Source: Rasiella rasia
GTDB taxonomy: Bacteria; Bacteroidota; Bacteroidia; Flavobacteriales; Flavobacteriaceae
NCBI RefSeq assembly: GCF_011044175.1
Contig: NZ_CP049057.1
Coordinates: 1,689,501-1,753,500 of the forward strand
Length of the DNA: 64,000 nt
Direction: 5' to 3'
Shown here piece after piece: positions 9,007 through 17,160 of this stretch (its first letter is position 1; the number at the start of each line of letters is the position of its first letter). The notes under the pieces are model-generated. The model was given only the letters and a program-made list of their open reading frames with translations, made no database searches and was not told the origin of the DNA. The position numbers were made by a program, and so were the translations under genes.

Positions 9007-9169
9007 GGGTGTTACCTTTTGGTGCACTAAGAGATTACACCGTGCTTGACACAATGTTTCTAAAGTGCACCAAAAGGTCGGGTCATCCGTTACTACGCTT
9101 CATAAAAAAGGTGGCATCTAATTGTGCCACCTTTTTTACTACAGGGTATTCACTGCTACCCCTAACACA
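9007..9169 (+). repeat. dispersed structured intergenic repeat, copy A
   Basis: Begins GGGTGTTACC and ends CCCCTAACACA, so the ends carry GTGTTA/TAACAC. Inside are a perfect 11-bp inverted repeat (TTTTGGTGCAC 9017-9027 with GTGCACCAAAA 9065-9075), a conserved block GGTCGGGTCATCCGTTACTA (from 9076), a perfect 13-bp inverted repeat (AAAAAAGGTGGCA 9104-9116 with TGCCACCTTTTTT 9125-9137) and the block GTATTCACTGCTACCCC. The same block order occurs at 37789-37880 and 54506-54660. The second hairpin could also terminate the peptidase mRNA. The 105-codon plus-strand ORF through this region is judged not to be a gene. Confidence 0.75.
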
Positions 9170-9239
9170 GTTTTTTTTACAGTTGAAACCAAAGAATACC
9201 GCACGCTTCGTTTACGGAAAGCTGCTCGAAGAAAAAAGG

Positions 9240-9821
9240 TTAAATCTTCTTCACGTACTCCGTAATAATAACAATTTGCTGTCCGTCTACTTTTCCTTCT
9301 ATATAGGTTTCGTTTTCATGGTCTAACGAAATACGACGCACTGCCGTACCTTGCTTTGCAATCATACTACTACCCTTTACCTTTAAGTCTTTTATAAGCA
9401 CCACACTGTCGCCTGCCTGTAAAATATTGCCGTTACTATCTCGATGTACTAGCTGCTTACTTTTATCTTCTGCGTCACCCGCAGCTGCAGCCCACTCTTT
9501 CTCGTCTTCTTCTAAATACATCATATCTAACAAGTCTTGCGGCCACCCTTCAGATTTTAGTCGGTGTAGCATACGCCAAGACAATACTTTTACCGCAGGA
9601 ACAGGACTCCAGATGGTATCGTTTAATAAGCGCCAGTGGTTTGCATCGCGATCTTCTGCGTCTAGCTGAGATTGGCAGGTACTACAAATTAATATAGCTC
9701 CTTCTGCACCTTCAATACGCACAGGTGTTTCAGGGATGCTATAAACGTTCAGTTTTTCTTCCGCTCCACATAATTCGCAGCGACTTTCGGCTCTTTTAGT
9801 GACTTCTCTTTCTAGGCTCAT
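9240..9821 (-). CDS. PhnA domain protein (zinc-ribbon, alkylphosphonate utilisation protein-like)
   Basis: A 193-residue protein. The N-terminal zinc ribbon has paired cysteines in CELCGAEE and CSTCQ; the C-terminal PhnA domain contains DSNGNILQAGDSVVLIKDLKVKG and the IEGKVDGQQIVIITEYVKK end, which match the family closely. The name is historical: no phosphonate-cleavage genes are nearby and the biochemical role is not established. The frame extends to 9839, but MSLEREVTKRAESRCELCG at 9821 is the family start. Confidence 0.88.
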   Translation of the reverse strand: MSLEREVTKRAESRCELCGAEEKLNVYSIPETPVRIEGAEGAILICSTCQSQLDAEDRDANHWRLLNDTIWSPVPAVKVLSWRMLHRLKSEGWPQDLLDMMYLEEDEKEWAAAAGDAEDKSKQLVHRDSNGNILQAGDSVVLIKDLKVKGSSMIAKQGTAVRRISLDHENETYIEGKVDGQQIVIITEYVKKI

Positions 9822-9869
9822 GATTTCAAATTTGAGCAAATGTATCTACTTTCAGTTGGAAATTGGAAC

Positions 9870-9932
9870 TTGTTTTTTGAAAAATTTAAACTCTACGTTT
9901 GTAGAATTAAAATTTTTGTTCTATGTTTGTAG
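9870..9932 (+). promoter_or_regulatory. tandem BlaI-type operators overlapping two promoters
   Basis: Two near-identical dyads CTACGTTTGTAG (9893-9904) and CTATGTTTGTAG (9921-9932) lie 28 bp apart, just before the BlaI gene. Each contains a TAnnTTTG -7 box (TACGTTTG 9894-9901; TATGTTTG 9922-9929). TTG elements lie at 9870-9872 and 9899-9901, giving spacers of 21 and 20 bp, as expected for Bacteroidota promoters. A repressor bound to the dyads would cover both -7 boxes, consistent with autoregulation of blaI-blaR1. Confidence 0.65.
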
Positions 9933-9947
9933 AGTAATTAAAAGAAT

Positions 9948-10316
9948 ATGACATCATTATCAAATTCAGAAGAGCAGCTCATGCAATATCTCTGGAAGAA
10001 AAAGAAAGCAGTTTTAAAAGATCTTTTGGAAGCCTACAACGATCCTAAGCCTGCCACAACAACTATTGCCACCTTACTCAAGCGCATGCAAGACAAAGGT
10101 TTTGTAGATTATACTCAAATTGGGCGCTCACGAGAATATTTCCCATTGGTAAAAAAGAAAGATTATTTCAGCAAACATGTTAATGGTCTTATCAAAAACT
10201 TTTTTAATAACGATGCTGCACAATTTGCATCATTTTTCACAGAGGCCACAGATTTAAGCAAAGAAGAACTCAAAGAGCTCAAGAAAATGATCGACCAACA
10301 AATAAAAGAGAAGTAA
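9948..10316 (+). CDS. BlaI/MecI/CopY family transcriptional repressor
   Basis: A 122-residue winged-helix regulator: SNSEEQLMQYLWKKKKAVLKDLLE, then PATTTIATLLKRMQDKGFVDY and GRSREYFPLV, matching the Penicillinase-repressor domain, with a C-terminal dimerisation helix. In the paradigm the repressor is cleaved after its M56 partner senses a cell-wall signal. Here the M56 gene begins 3 bp after the stop. Two dyads that fit BlaI half-sites (TGTAG) overlap its own promoter. The target genes beyond the pair are unknown; no beta-lactamase is present in the window. Confidence 0.88.
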   Translation: MTSLSNSEEQLMQYLWKKKKAVLKDLLEAYNDPKPATTTIATLLKRMQDKGFVDYTQIGRSREYFPLVKKKDYFSKHVNGLIKNFFNNDAAQFASFFTEATDLSKEELKELKKMIDQQIKEK

Positions 10317-10318
10317 TC

Positions 10319-12148
10319 ATGGAAGTTTATATTTTAAAATCTGCTGCATGTTTGGGAATATTATTCCTCTTTTACAAATTGCTATTAGAGAATACCTCGT
10401 TACATACCACCAAGCGTTTCTTTTTGCTAGGAAGCTTAGCTATTTCATTTATAATTCCATGTATCACCTTTACCACATATATTCAGGTTAATCCTTTAGT
10501 TACCAACATACTAACAGAAGTTCCTGCGAGCACACCTGCCCTTGACACAGGCATTTCGGAAGCCACAAACTATACCCTATATATTTTAGGTGGTATTTAT
10601 TTACTTGGAGTTGGTATTTTCGGTATTCGATTTGGTCATAATCTAAGGAGCGTTTTTACCAAAGTTAGAAACAACTCAAAGTTCAAGCAACGATCAATTG
10701 TGCATGTATTGCTGAAACTTCCTGTAACACCACATAGTTTTTTTAACTATATCTTTTTCAGCAAAAAAGCGTACAACAATGGTGAAATCCCTGAAGAAGT
10801 ACTTATGCACGAAACCGCTCATGTAGAGCAAAAGCACAGTTGGGATATTGTTTTCATAGAATTACTTCGCATTGCATTTTGGTTCAATCCGTTGCTTTAT
10901 TTTATAAAACACAGTATAAAACTCAACCACGAATTTCTAGCAGACCGCACTGTCTTAAATCAGGGAGCAGATACAGCTAGCTATCAAACAATTTTACTGG
11001 ATTTCTCATCAAAATCTAGCGTGCCTTCTATGGCACATTCTATTAATTATTCATCATCTGGTCTAGGCAAGTTATTTTCAAAAAACTCGTTTGGGCTGGT
11101 CAAAAAACGTTTTACAGTTATGAAAACACACACATCAAGAAGAGCCGCATGGCTAAGAATGCTAGTAATTTTGCCTTTGATGGCAGGATTAATCTACGGT
11201 TTCAGCAGCACTAAAACTGTCGAAACGATTGTTTCAGACCCAAAAGTAACCTTCGAAAATCCAGAAGTTCAAAAAGAATATGATACTTGGTATACGAATG
11301 TTGCAAATGAAATAGGAAACAGTAAAGCCACACCCGAGCAACTTGCGGCATACAACAAAATAGCAGCTTTTTGGAACAAACGTTTCAACGAAACTCCCAA
11401 TAGTCGTATCATGCCCCTTTCAGAATTAAAAAAGCTAGAAACCATTTATCGATTAATGACCATAGAGCAGCGCAAACAAGCACAACCTTTTCCTGAGTGT
11501 AAGCCACCTGCTACCAGTAATTCGCCATCTGGTAATGATGCTATAAACAAAATCTTAGTAATCATGATACAGATGAGTGAAATCACAATAAACGGTAAAC
11601 AATCTTCTCTTAAAACATTTGCACGTGACCTAGACAAATTGACCAAGAATTGGGAAGAAACCGATTACACATCTATTAAACCCATTATAAAAATTGCTAG
11701 TACGCCAGACGAATTCTTGAAGAAACTAGATGCCGAATACAAAAAAACGCATTTTTCAAAGGCAAATGGTGGCTTCGGACTCTTACCTCCGCCTCCGCCA
11801 CCACCTGCGCCAAAAGTAATTAAAGGGGTGAACGATACTGATGATAACATTCCACCGCCACCACCACCTGCTCCAGATGCGCCAAGAGTAATTAACAGCG
11901 TAAATTACACTGATGGAAATATTCCACCACCGCCTCCCCCAATGAGTCAGCTAGACATCATTGTTAAAATGGCGAAAAAGAAATCTACGTTCTATTACGA
12001 AGGGAAAGAGATTACTTCAGACGAAGCAATTGAGGTTGTAAAAAAGAATAGTGACCTTAATATCCAAGTAACTAATAGCTCATCTAAAAATCCAACCGTT
12101 AAAATTTCCAAAGAACCTATCTATGTGAAAAAGAAAATGATTCCTTAA
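10319..12148 (+). CDS. M56 family (BlaR1-like) membrane metallopeptidase with proline-rich C-terminal region
   Basis: A 609-residue sensor protease. Membrane helices lie at about 4-25, 35-55, 85-108 and 275-295; the zinc motif HETAH is at 164-168, followed by FWFNPLLYFI and an NHEFLADR segment. The periplasmic part (300-609) has no penicillin-binding or TonB-C domain that I recognise. It contains three proline runs at about 493-500, 516-521 and 539-544, separated by similar 20-residue units ending NxTDxNI, so this is a tandem repeat. It is expected to signal to the BlaI repressor encoded 3 bp upstream. Confidence 0.82.
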   Translation: MEVYILKSAACLGILFLFYKLLLENTSLHTTKRFFLLGSLAISFIIPCITFTTYIQVNPLVTNILTEVPASTPALDTGISEATNYTLYILGGIYLLGVGIFGIRFGHNLRSVFTKVRNNSKFKQRSIVHVLLKLPVTPHSFFNYIFFSKKAYNNGEIPEEVLMHETAHVEQKHSWDIVFIELLRIAFWFNPLLYFIKHSIKLNHEFLADRTVLNQGADTASYQTILLDFSSKSSVPSMAHSINYSSSGLGKLFSKNSFGLVKKRFTVMKTHTSRRAAWLRMLVILPLMAGLIYGFSSTKTVETIVSDPKVTFENPEVQKEYDTWYTNVANEIGNSKATPEQLAAYNKIAAFWNKRFNETPNSRIMPLSELKKLETIYRLMTIEQRKQAQPFPECKPPATSNSPSGNDAINKILVIMIQMSEITINGKQSSLKTFARDLDKLTKNWEETDYTSIKPIIKIASTPDEFLKKLDAEYKKTHFSKANGGFGLLPPPPPPPAPKVIKGVNDTDDNIPPPPPPAPDAPRVINSVNYTDGNIPPPPPPMSQLDIIVKMAKKKSTFYYEGKEITSDEAIEVVKKNSDLNIQVTNSSSKNPTVKISKEPIYVKKKMIP

Positions 12149-12210
12149 AAAGGAACTTAAATTTTAGAATCTTAGGGTACTAAAAATGCAGAGAAGATAA
12201 TCTTTAGAAT

Positions 12211-12241
12211 AAAAAAAGCCTCTTTACTAGAGGCTTTTTTT
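12211..12241. terminator. bidirectional intrinsic terminator
   Basis: A 12-bp perfect stem, AAAAAAAGCCTC (12211-12222) with GAGGCTTTTTTT (12230-12241), loop TTTACTA. It lies between the convergent M56 gene and the exported protein gene, and T runs flank both sides. Confidence 0.88.
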
Positions 12242-12259
12242 TCTGAAATGATGCTTAAT

Positions 12260-13699
12260 TTATTGAGCTATAAGATTTAGAGAAACCACTAAAAGGCTCC
12301 CAGCACCAGAAAATTTCTCAGCCCAGACTTCTATATAATCATTTTGAGACAATTCTACAGAGCCAACAATTGATACCGCTCCAATATCATTATTACCACC
12401 TATCTCCCTATATACTTTAGACTCATCTACAACCGTTCCGTTTTTTGCAATGTAAAATATATAAATGGAGTTATTATTGTCGCCTTGAAAAGAAATACTC
12501 GTAGAAATTTGAAAACTTCGCGTTTTTGTTCCATCATACACGATTCTATTATCAACAGGAGCGCTAAATCTAAATAAGTTATTAGACGTTGAAGTTCCTA
12601 CCAATTTTGTCTGAACACCAGTTCCTATCGTACCAAAGTCGGTTTCATAACCGCTACCTATTGGTGCATCTAGATTAATATCACCAATAGCGGCATTATC
12701 TGTTTCCAGAAGTAGTCCTGGTGAGTCTACATCCCAATTATTATTGAATTTATAGCCGTCGTAAATACTTGGCGAATACCCTTCTACACGTGTACCGGCT
12801 CCTGTAAAACTTACCTGAGCAATAGAAGCAGAGACGGTTATTGTTGGATTGGCACTTACATTTAAACCAACTTCACCAGCATCTGTCACCACCCTACCAT
12901 TTGCCATTTGTAAATTTGCAAATGAACCAGAAAGGGTTAAAAATGTACCCAAATTAGAATCGGTCCAGAATAACTTATCCATATAAAAATTAGATATATC
13001 AGATGCTGCTAAGCCATCGCTAGTAGATACAATTTGAAAGACTTCAAAATACACGGTACCTAAAGAACTTAATGTACCTAGAGAAGAAGCTCCAACTACA
13101 ATTAAACTATATGCTATAAGATTCTCTGTACCTGAACCAACAATGTTAAATACCTGTTGCCCGTTACCACGAATTAATATGTCTTTTAGGTGCCCGCCTT
13201 TACTTCCACTAAAAAGGGTAGTACCAGAATTATTTTGCAAAATATCTTCTCCAGTATCGCGACCTGCTACATAAGCGCCATTTAAATCTATAGGAAAATC
13301 GAAAAGGATGGTTCCATTAATTTCGTATAAATAGTTTTCATTTAACTCATATACAACTCCTCCTCCAGCAGCAAGCTCGTCAGACAAATCTGCTACACTT
13401 TTTACTAACTTGTAATTACTGCGAGTTTCGGCACCTTCTAAAGGCACCCAGCTACCGCCATTAAAGAAATAAAACACATTTTCATCTGTATCAAACACTA
13501 ACAATCCTTCTGCCGGTGATGCAATTGCTATTCGGTCTGAGGTCTCCATTCTAGGAGCTAATAATCCCTGTGTTGTTGAAGAAATATCTAACGCAGAAGA
13601 TGCGTCTGGACTAACTGTTCCGATTCCAACTTGCGCTAAACTAGTGAACGTTGCTAAAGAAGTGCAAATAATACATAAGTAAATAACTAATTTTTTCAT
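12260..13699 (-). CDS. exported fibre-like protein, function unknown
   Basis: A 479-residue protein with signal peptide MKKLVIYLCIICTSLATF and cleavage near LAQ. After it comes QVGIGTVSPDASSALDIS and QGLLAPRM, a segment common at the start of many flavobacterial exported proteins that resemble phage tail or head fibres; next is LLVFDTDENVFYFFNGGSWVPL. The middle is rich in G, N and S with beta-helix-like periodicity, and the end (FRFSAPVDNRIVYDG ... DYIEVWAEKFSGAGSLLVVSLNLIAQ) looks like a C1q/fibre-type beta-sandwich. No T9SS tail is seen. Surface or periplasmic location is inferred. Confidence 0.7.
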   Translation of the reverse strand: MKKLVIYLCIICTSLATFTSLAQVGIGTVSPDASSALDISSTTQGLLAPRMETSDRIAIASPAEGLLVFDTDENVFYFFNGGSWVPLEGAETRSNYKLVKSVADLSDELAAGGGVVYELNENYLYEINGTILFDFPIDLNGAYVAGRDTGEDILQNNSGTTLFSGSKGGHLKDILIRGNGQQVFNIVGSGTENLIAYSLIVVGASSLGTLSSLGTVYFEVFQIVSTSDGLAASDISNFYMDKLFWTDSNLGTFLTLSGSFANLQMANGRVVTDAGEVGLNVSANPTITVSASIAQVSFTGAGTRVEGYSPSIYDGYKFNNNWDVDSPGLLLETDNAAIGDINLDAPIGSGYETDFGTIGTGVQTKLVGTSTSNNLFRFSAPVDNRIVYDGTKTRSFQISTSISFQGDNNNSIYIFYIAKNGTVVDESKVYREIGGNNDIGAVSIVGSVELSQNDYIEVWAEKFSGAGSLLVVSLNLIAQ

Positions 13700-13920
13700 T
13701 TTTTTTAAGGTTTGTTACGATTACTGGGGAGATTTATCCTACAAATATATCGGATTAAATGCGTATTTAATCGATAAAATAGCACATTTAGAGACAATTT
13801 AATCAGGCATAAGTATATCGTTCTGATTATTAAAGAGTTTGAAAAATAAAAAATCTTTTACAACAACAATTACTTGAATAATTACGTTTTAAAAATTCAT
13901 CAATCTTATAAAAAACACTT

Positions 13921-15021
13921 ATGCTTCAACGATTTTTTATCTTTTGTTCTGGCGCAGACACCGATATTCTAAACGATTGTTCTGCTGGCGAAAACACCAA
14001 ATATGCTGGTGTAGGTGCTACGGTTTTCTTTACAGCTGTTATGGCTGCAATTGCAGGAAGCTACGCTTTATTCACTGTTTTTGACAATATTTTTACGGCA
14101 GTGTTCTTCGGACTCATTTGGGGACTTCTAATTTTTAATCTCGATAGGTTTATTGTTTCAACTCTTAAAAAGCGAGACAATTTTTTCGATGAACTCATTC
14201 AGGCATCACCTCGAATTCTACTTGCCGTCATCATTGCTGTAGTGATTTCTAAGCCTCTAGAATTAAAGATTTTTGAAAAAGAAATTAATCAGGTTTTATT
14301 GGAGCAAAAAAACGATTTAACCCTCGAAAATAAAGATCAATTAGCACTGCAATACACACCTGCTGTAGAAGGCTTAAACGCAGAAATTGAAACATTAAAA
14401 AATGAAATAACAACTAAAGAAGCTGAAGTTAATGCACTATACGACGTGTACATTTCTGAAGCCGAAGGAACCGCTGGCACTGAAAAACTAGGTAAAGGCC
14501 CTGTTTATAAAGAAAAGCGAGAAAAACACGACGCAGAGCTTGCTGCGCTCAATGAGCTAAAAACAAGCAATAACGCAAAAATTGCTTTCATAGAAACGCA
14601 AATAGCAACCTTAGGCACAGAATACCAAGATAAAATAGCCGAAACACAACCCATTATCGATGGATTTGACGGTTTAATGGCGCGCGTAAATGCTCTTGGC
14701 GAATTACCATGGTTACCATCATTTTTTATCTTTTTATTATTCTTAGCCATAGAAACCTCTCCTATTTTTGCAAAACTTATCTCTCCAAAAGGAGCTTACG
14801 ATTTAAAACTAGCAGAGCAAGAAGGTGCGCTTTCTAGCTGGGTAACACAGCAAAAAAGTCAGCGTGAAATTCTTGTAACTACAGATAGGGATGTAAATAA
14901 CCGTGTGTACGCAGATATTGCAGAAGAGCAAGAATTGTACGATTACAAACGAAAAATTGCCCGGGAGCTTATGCAAGACCAAGCAAACGCCTTTTACAAA
15001 AAACAGAAAGGGGTACTCTAG
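13921..15021 (+). CDS. DUF4407 domain membrane protein
   Basis: A 366-residue membrane protein. It opens MLQRFFIFCSGADTDIL and has helices at about 33-50, 55-75, 95-113 and, after a long coiled coil, 265-283. The N-terminal half, including LIFNLDRFIVSTLKK, is the DUF4407 signature. Residues 125-250 are a charged coiled coil rich in E, K, A and L, probably outside the membrane. The role is unknown. A peptidoglycan-type M23 peptidase gene follows 77 bp downstream on the same strand, which weakly suggests an envelope role. Confidence 0.82.
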   Translation: MLQRFFIFCSGADTDILNDCSAGENTKYAGVGATVFFTAVMAAIAGSYALFTVFDNIFTAVFFGLIWGLLIFNLDRFIVSTLKKRDNFFDELIQASPRILLAVIIAVVISKPLELKIFEKEINQVLLEQKNDLTLENKDQLALQYTPAVEGLNAEIETLKNEITTKEAEVNALYDVYISEAEGTAGTEKLGKGPVYKEKREKHDAELAALNELKTSNNAKIAFIETQIATLGTEYQDKIAETQPIIDGFDGLMARVNALGELPWLPSFFIFLLFLAIETSPIFAKLISPKGAYDLKLAEQEGALSSWVTQQKSQREILVTTDRDVNNRVYADIAEEQELYDYKRKIARELMQDQANAFYKKQKGVL

Positions 15022-15098
15022 TCATTTTGACCTTAGGAGAAATCTCACAACAAACTTCGGCGATGTAGTTGCCAAAAAAGTTTTCAGTAAACTTGTGT

Positions 15099-15776
15099 AT
15101 GAGAAATTTAGAAAAAGTATCTCTTCACACCTTGTTCCCTACGATACATTTTAACAAGGTGGTAGTGCCAGACATGAGTACGGGCAGTGATTTCTTTGAA
15201 AAAGATATTCAACATGAAAATTTAGTAACTGCAGCAGAACGTTTATTTACATTTCAAGAGCAACATCCTAACGCCCTCTTAGCAAATGGATACCTAGAAG
15301 AACGCAGTTTTTACAACACAGATCGTTTCAAAAGAACCATAAATGGAATTTCAGAATATAGAAACATACACTTAGGTACAGACTTTTGGCTACCAGCAAG
15401 AACCCCTGTTCACACCCCATACGCTGGCGAAGTGGTGATTTCGCATCACAACAACTACCACAAAGATTACGGTCCGTTGGTAGTGGTTGCTCATCACTTA
15501 AAAAATGTACAGTTTTACACACTATACGGACATCTTAGCGAGGACTCCTTAGCATTATCACCTAAGGGTAAAAAATTAAACGCAGGCGATTTTTTGGCGT
15601 TTCTGGGAAACGAACAAGAAAACGGGCATTGGGTACCTCATCTACATTTTCAGCTTATAACAGATTTGTTAGGTCAAACTGAAAACTACAATGGTGTTGC
15701 TTATAATTCTGAAATCGAACGCTGGAAAAAATTATGCCCAGACCCTGATATAATTTTTAAAGAATCTTTGCATTAG
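15099..15776 (+). CDS. M23 family metallopeptidase
   Basis: A 225-residue lysostaphin-type zinc endopeptidase. The metal ligands are in IHLGTDFWLPARTP (HxxxD, about residues 91-95) and the catalytic/ligand pair in WVPHLHFQLI (HxH, about 181-183); the fold motif TPYAGEVV lies between. No signal peptide is seen with the ATG at 15099; the frame extends to a TTG at 15069 without gaining one. The substrate would normally be peptidoglycan cross-links, but the cytoplasmic-looking start leaves this open. It shares a strand with DUF4407, and its stop overlaps the stop of the convergent ATP-grasp gene by 4 bp. Confidence 0.82.
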   Translation: MRNLEKVSLHTLFPTIHFNKVVVPDMSTGSDFFEKDIQHENLVTAAERLFTFQEQHPNALLANGYLEERSFYNTDRFKRTINGISEYRNIHLGTDFWLPARTPVHTPYAGEVVISHHNNYHKDYGPLVVVAHHLKNVQFYTLYGHLSEDSLALSPKGKKLNAGDFLAFLGNEQENGHWVPHLHFQLITDLLGQTENYNGVAYNSEIERWKKLCPDPDIIFKESLH

Positions 15777-16666
15777 TCTAACATCTTTACAATCCCTGCT
15801 GCCAATTGGTGTGCACTTTTTGGTGCGTCACGAAGCCAAATCTCTGGGTCTAGAAATTCCATTTCTGAAAGATAACAACTTCCGGTTTCGTCCCACACAA
15901 TATCTACCCTGCCGTACACTGGAGCGATTGGGCATTGCCTATTGGCATTCTCGGCAAATTCAATTTCGTCTTTACTCGGACTATATGGATGCACCGTTCC
16001 ACCAAAATCATCTTGTACTCTAAAATCTCCGGGTTTTGCCCGTTTCAGAATTGCATGAGAATAGGTACCGTTAAAAATCATAAGCGAAGCCTCTCCTCTT
16101 GTAGTGATCGTCTCTAAAAATTCTTGCACCAACATATCTCGAGATGCGACTAACTGTTGAAACACCCGTTCCATTTCCTGGCTATTTTCTTCGGAAACTT
16201 TATAGGTATGAAAAGCGGCAGCAGAAATAGCAGGTTTTAAGACCATTTTTTTCCATCCTCGCTTTTTTGAGATTTCGGCTAAAGTGATTTTGCTTTTTGC
16301 TGAAACGAACTCTGTTGCCACCACACGAACGCCTTTATCTTGAAGTTCTTTTATATAAAATTTGTGGCTATTCCATTGTTGCAATTTTAGGGGATTCACC
16401 AGCTTGGTTTTAACAGCGGTTTCTTCCATCCATGTAGTAAAGGCTTCAAAACGTTCAAAATAGTCCCAAACGGTCCTAATTAAGGCAATTTTGGTAGTAC
16501 TCCAATCGTAATCTGGGTTATCCCAATATGTACGGTCTACAGTAAGCCCTTCTGCTTCTAACGCATCTTTCAACAAATTATATTCAAGAAAAATATTCGC
16601 TACATACATATCTTGTGTTTGCTGGCTAACATATTTTTTACAGGTTACTACAGTTACATCTATCAT
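15773..16666 (-). CDS. ATP-grasp ligase (RimK/glutathione synthetase-like)
   Basis: A 297-residue cytoplasmic protein. The N-terminal part (VVTCKKYVSQQTQDMYVANI) precedes an ATP-grasp core: VLKPAISAAAFHTYKV supplies the nucleotide-binding Lys, DMLVQEFLETITTRGEASLMIF the adenine-binding and Glu region, YSHAILKRAKPGDFRVQDDFGG the RimK-like loop, and GRVDIVWDETGSCYLSEMEFLDPE the Mg-binding Asp/Glu/Asn-type end. It should form an amide from a carboxylate and an amine; substrates are unknown. It stands alone and converges with the M23 gene. Confidence 0.8.
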   Translation of the reverse strand: MIDVTVVTCKKYVSQQTQDMYVANIFLEYNLLKDALEAEGLTVDRTYWDNPDYDWSTTKIALIRTVWDYFERFEAFTTWMEETAVKTKLVNPLKLQQWNSHKFYIKELQDKGVRVVATEFVSAKSKITLAEISKKRGWKKMVLKPAISAAAFHTYKVSEENSQEMERVFQQLVASRDMLVQEFLETITTRGEASLMIFNGTYSHAILKRAKPGDFRVQDDFGGTVHPYSPSKDEIEFAENANRQCPIAPVYGRVDIVWDETGSCYLSEMEFLDPEIWLRDAPKSAHQLAAGIVKMLD

Positions 16667-16728
16667 AGCATTTCATTTTCTGTAAAACAAAATTACGTAT
16701 CTTTCAAGGTATTTAAAATTTCAGCTGT

Positions 16729-17160
16729 ATGAGAATTGTATACATTTTATTATTTTCTATTTTTTATTTATCCTGTGTTGCACAAAAAGATGTAGAAGCA
16801 GATAAAAGTGCCATTCTCTCGGTAATGAAGAATCAAGAAATTGCCTGGAGCAAAAACGATTTAGAAGGTTTTATGCAAGGCTATTGGAAGAGTGATTCAC
16901 TTAAGTTTTACGGAAGCAAAGGTCTCACTAAGGGTTGGCAGCAAACCCTAGACAATTACAAAAAAGGATACCCAACAAAAGACCATAGTGGAACACTTAC
17001 GTTTAAGGTAGACGACATATCGCCTATAGAAGAAAACAGCTATTGGGTCATGGGGAGATACTTTTTGAAGCGAACCGTTGGCGACGCAAACGGCAATTTT
17101 TTAATCATCTTTAAAAAGATTGATGGCGCATGGAAAATTGTTGCAGATATGAGTTCTTAA
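16729..17160 (+). CDS. NTF2-like (DUF4440-type) lipoprotein
   Basis: A 143-residue protein with a short signal MRIVYILLFSIFYLSCVAQ; LSC is a plausible lipobox, so it may be a lipoprotein. The body (ILSVMKNQEIAWSKNDLEGFMQGYW, then DNYKKGYP and FLIIFKKIDGAWKIVADMSS) matches the SnoaL/DUF4440 cone fold. Such proteins bind or process small molecules; no substrate can be assigned. Its TAA overlaps the stop of the convergent hydrolase gene by 4 bp at a shared TTAA. Confidence 0.8.
   Translation: MRIVYILLFSIFYLSCVAQKDVEADKSAILSVMKNQEIAWSKNDLEGFMQGYWKSDSLKFYGSKGLTKGWQQTLDNYKKGYPTKDHSGTLTFKVDDISPIEENSYWVMGRYFLKRTVGDANGNFLIIFKKIDGAWKIVADMSS

Noticed and set aside
9007-9169. Repeat copies as integron attC sites
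   Set aside because: The ends are GYGTTA...TAACRC, while attC sites run RYYYAAC...GTTRRRY; the core orientation is inverted and no integrase is present.
9009-9326. 105-codon plus-strand ORF after the M20 peptidase
   Set aside because: It runs through repeat copy A, then into the 3' end of the phnA gene in antisense; composition and lack of start context are not gene-like.
9240-9821. PhnA as evidence of phosphonate use
   Set aside because: The name is historical and no C-P lyase or phosphonatase genes are in the window.
9948-12148. BlaI/M56 pair as a beta-lactam resistance locus
   Set aside because: No beta-lactamase or PBP gene is nearby and the M56 protein lacks a penicillin-binding domain.
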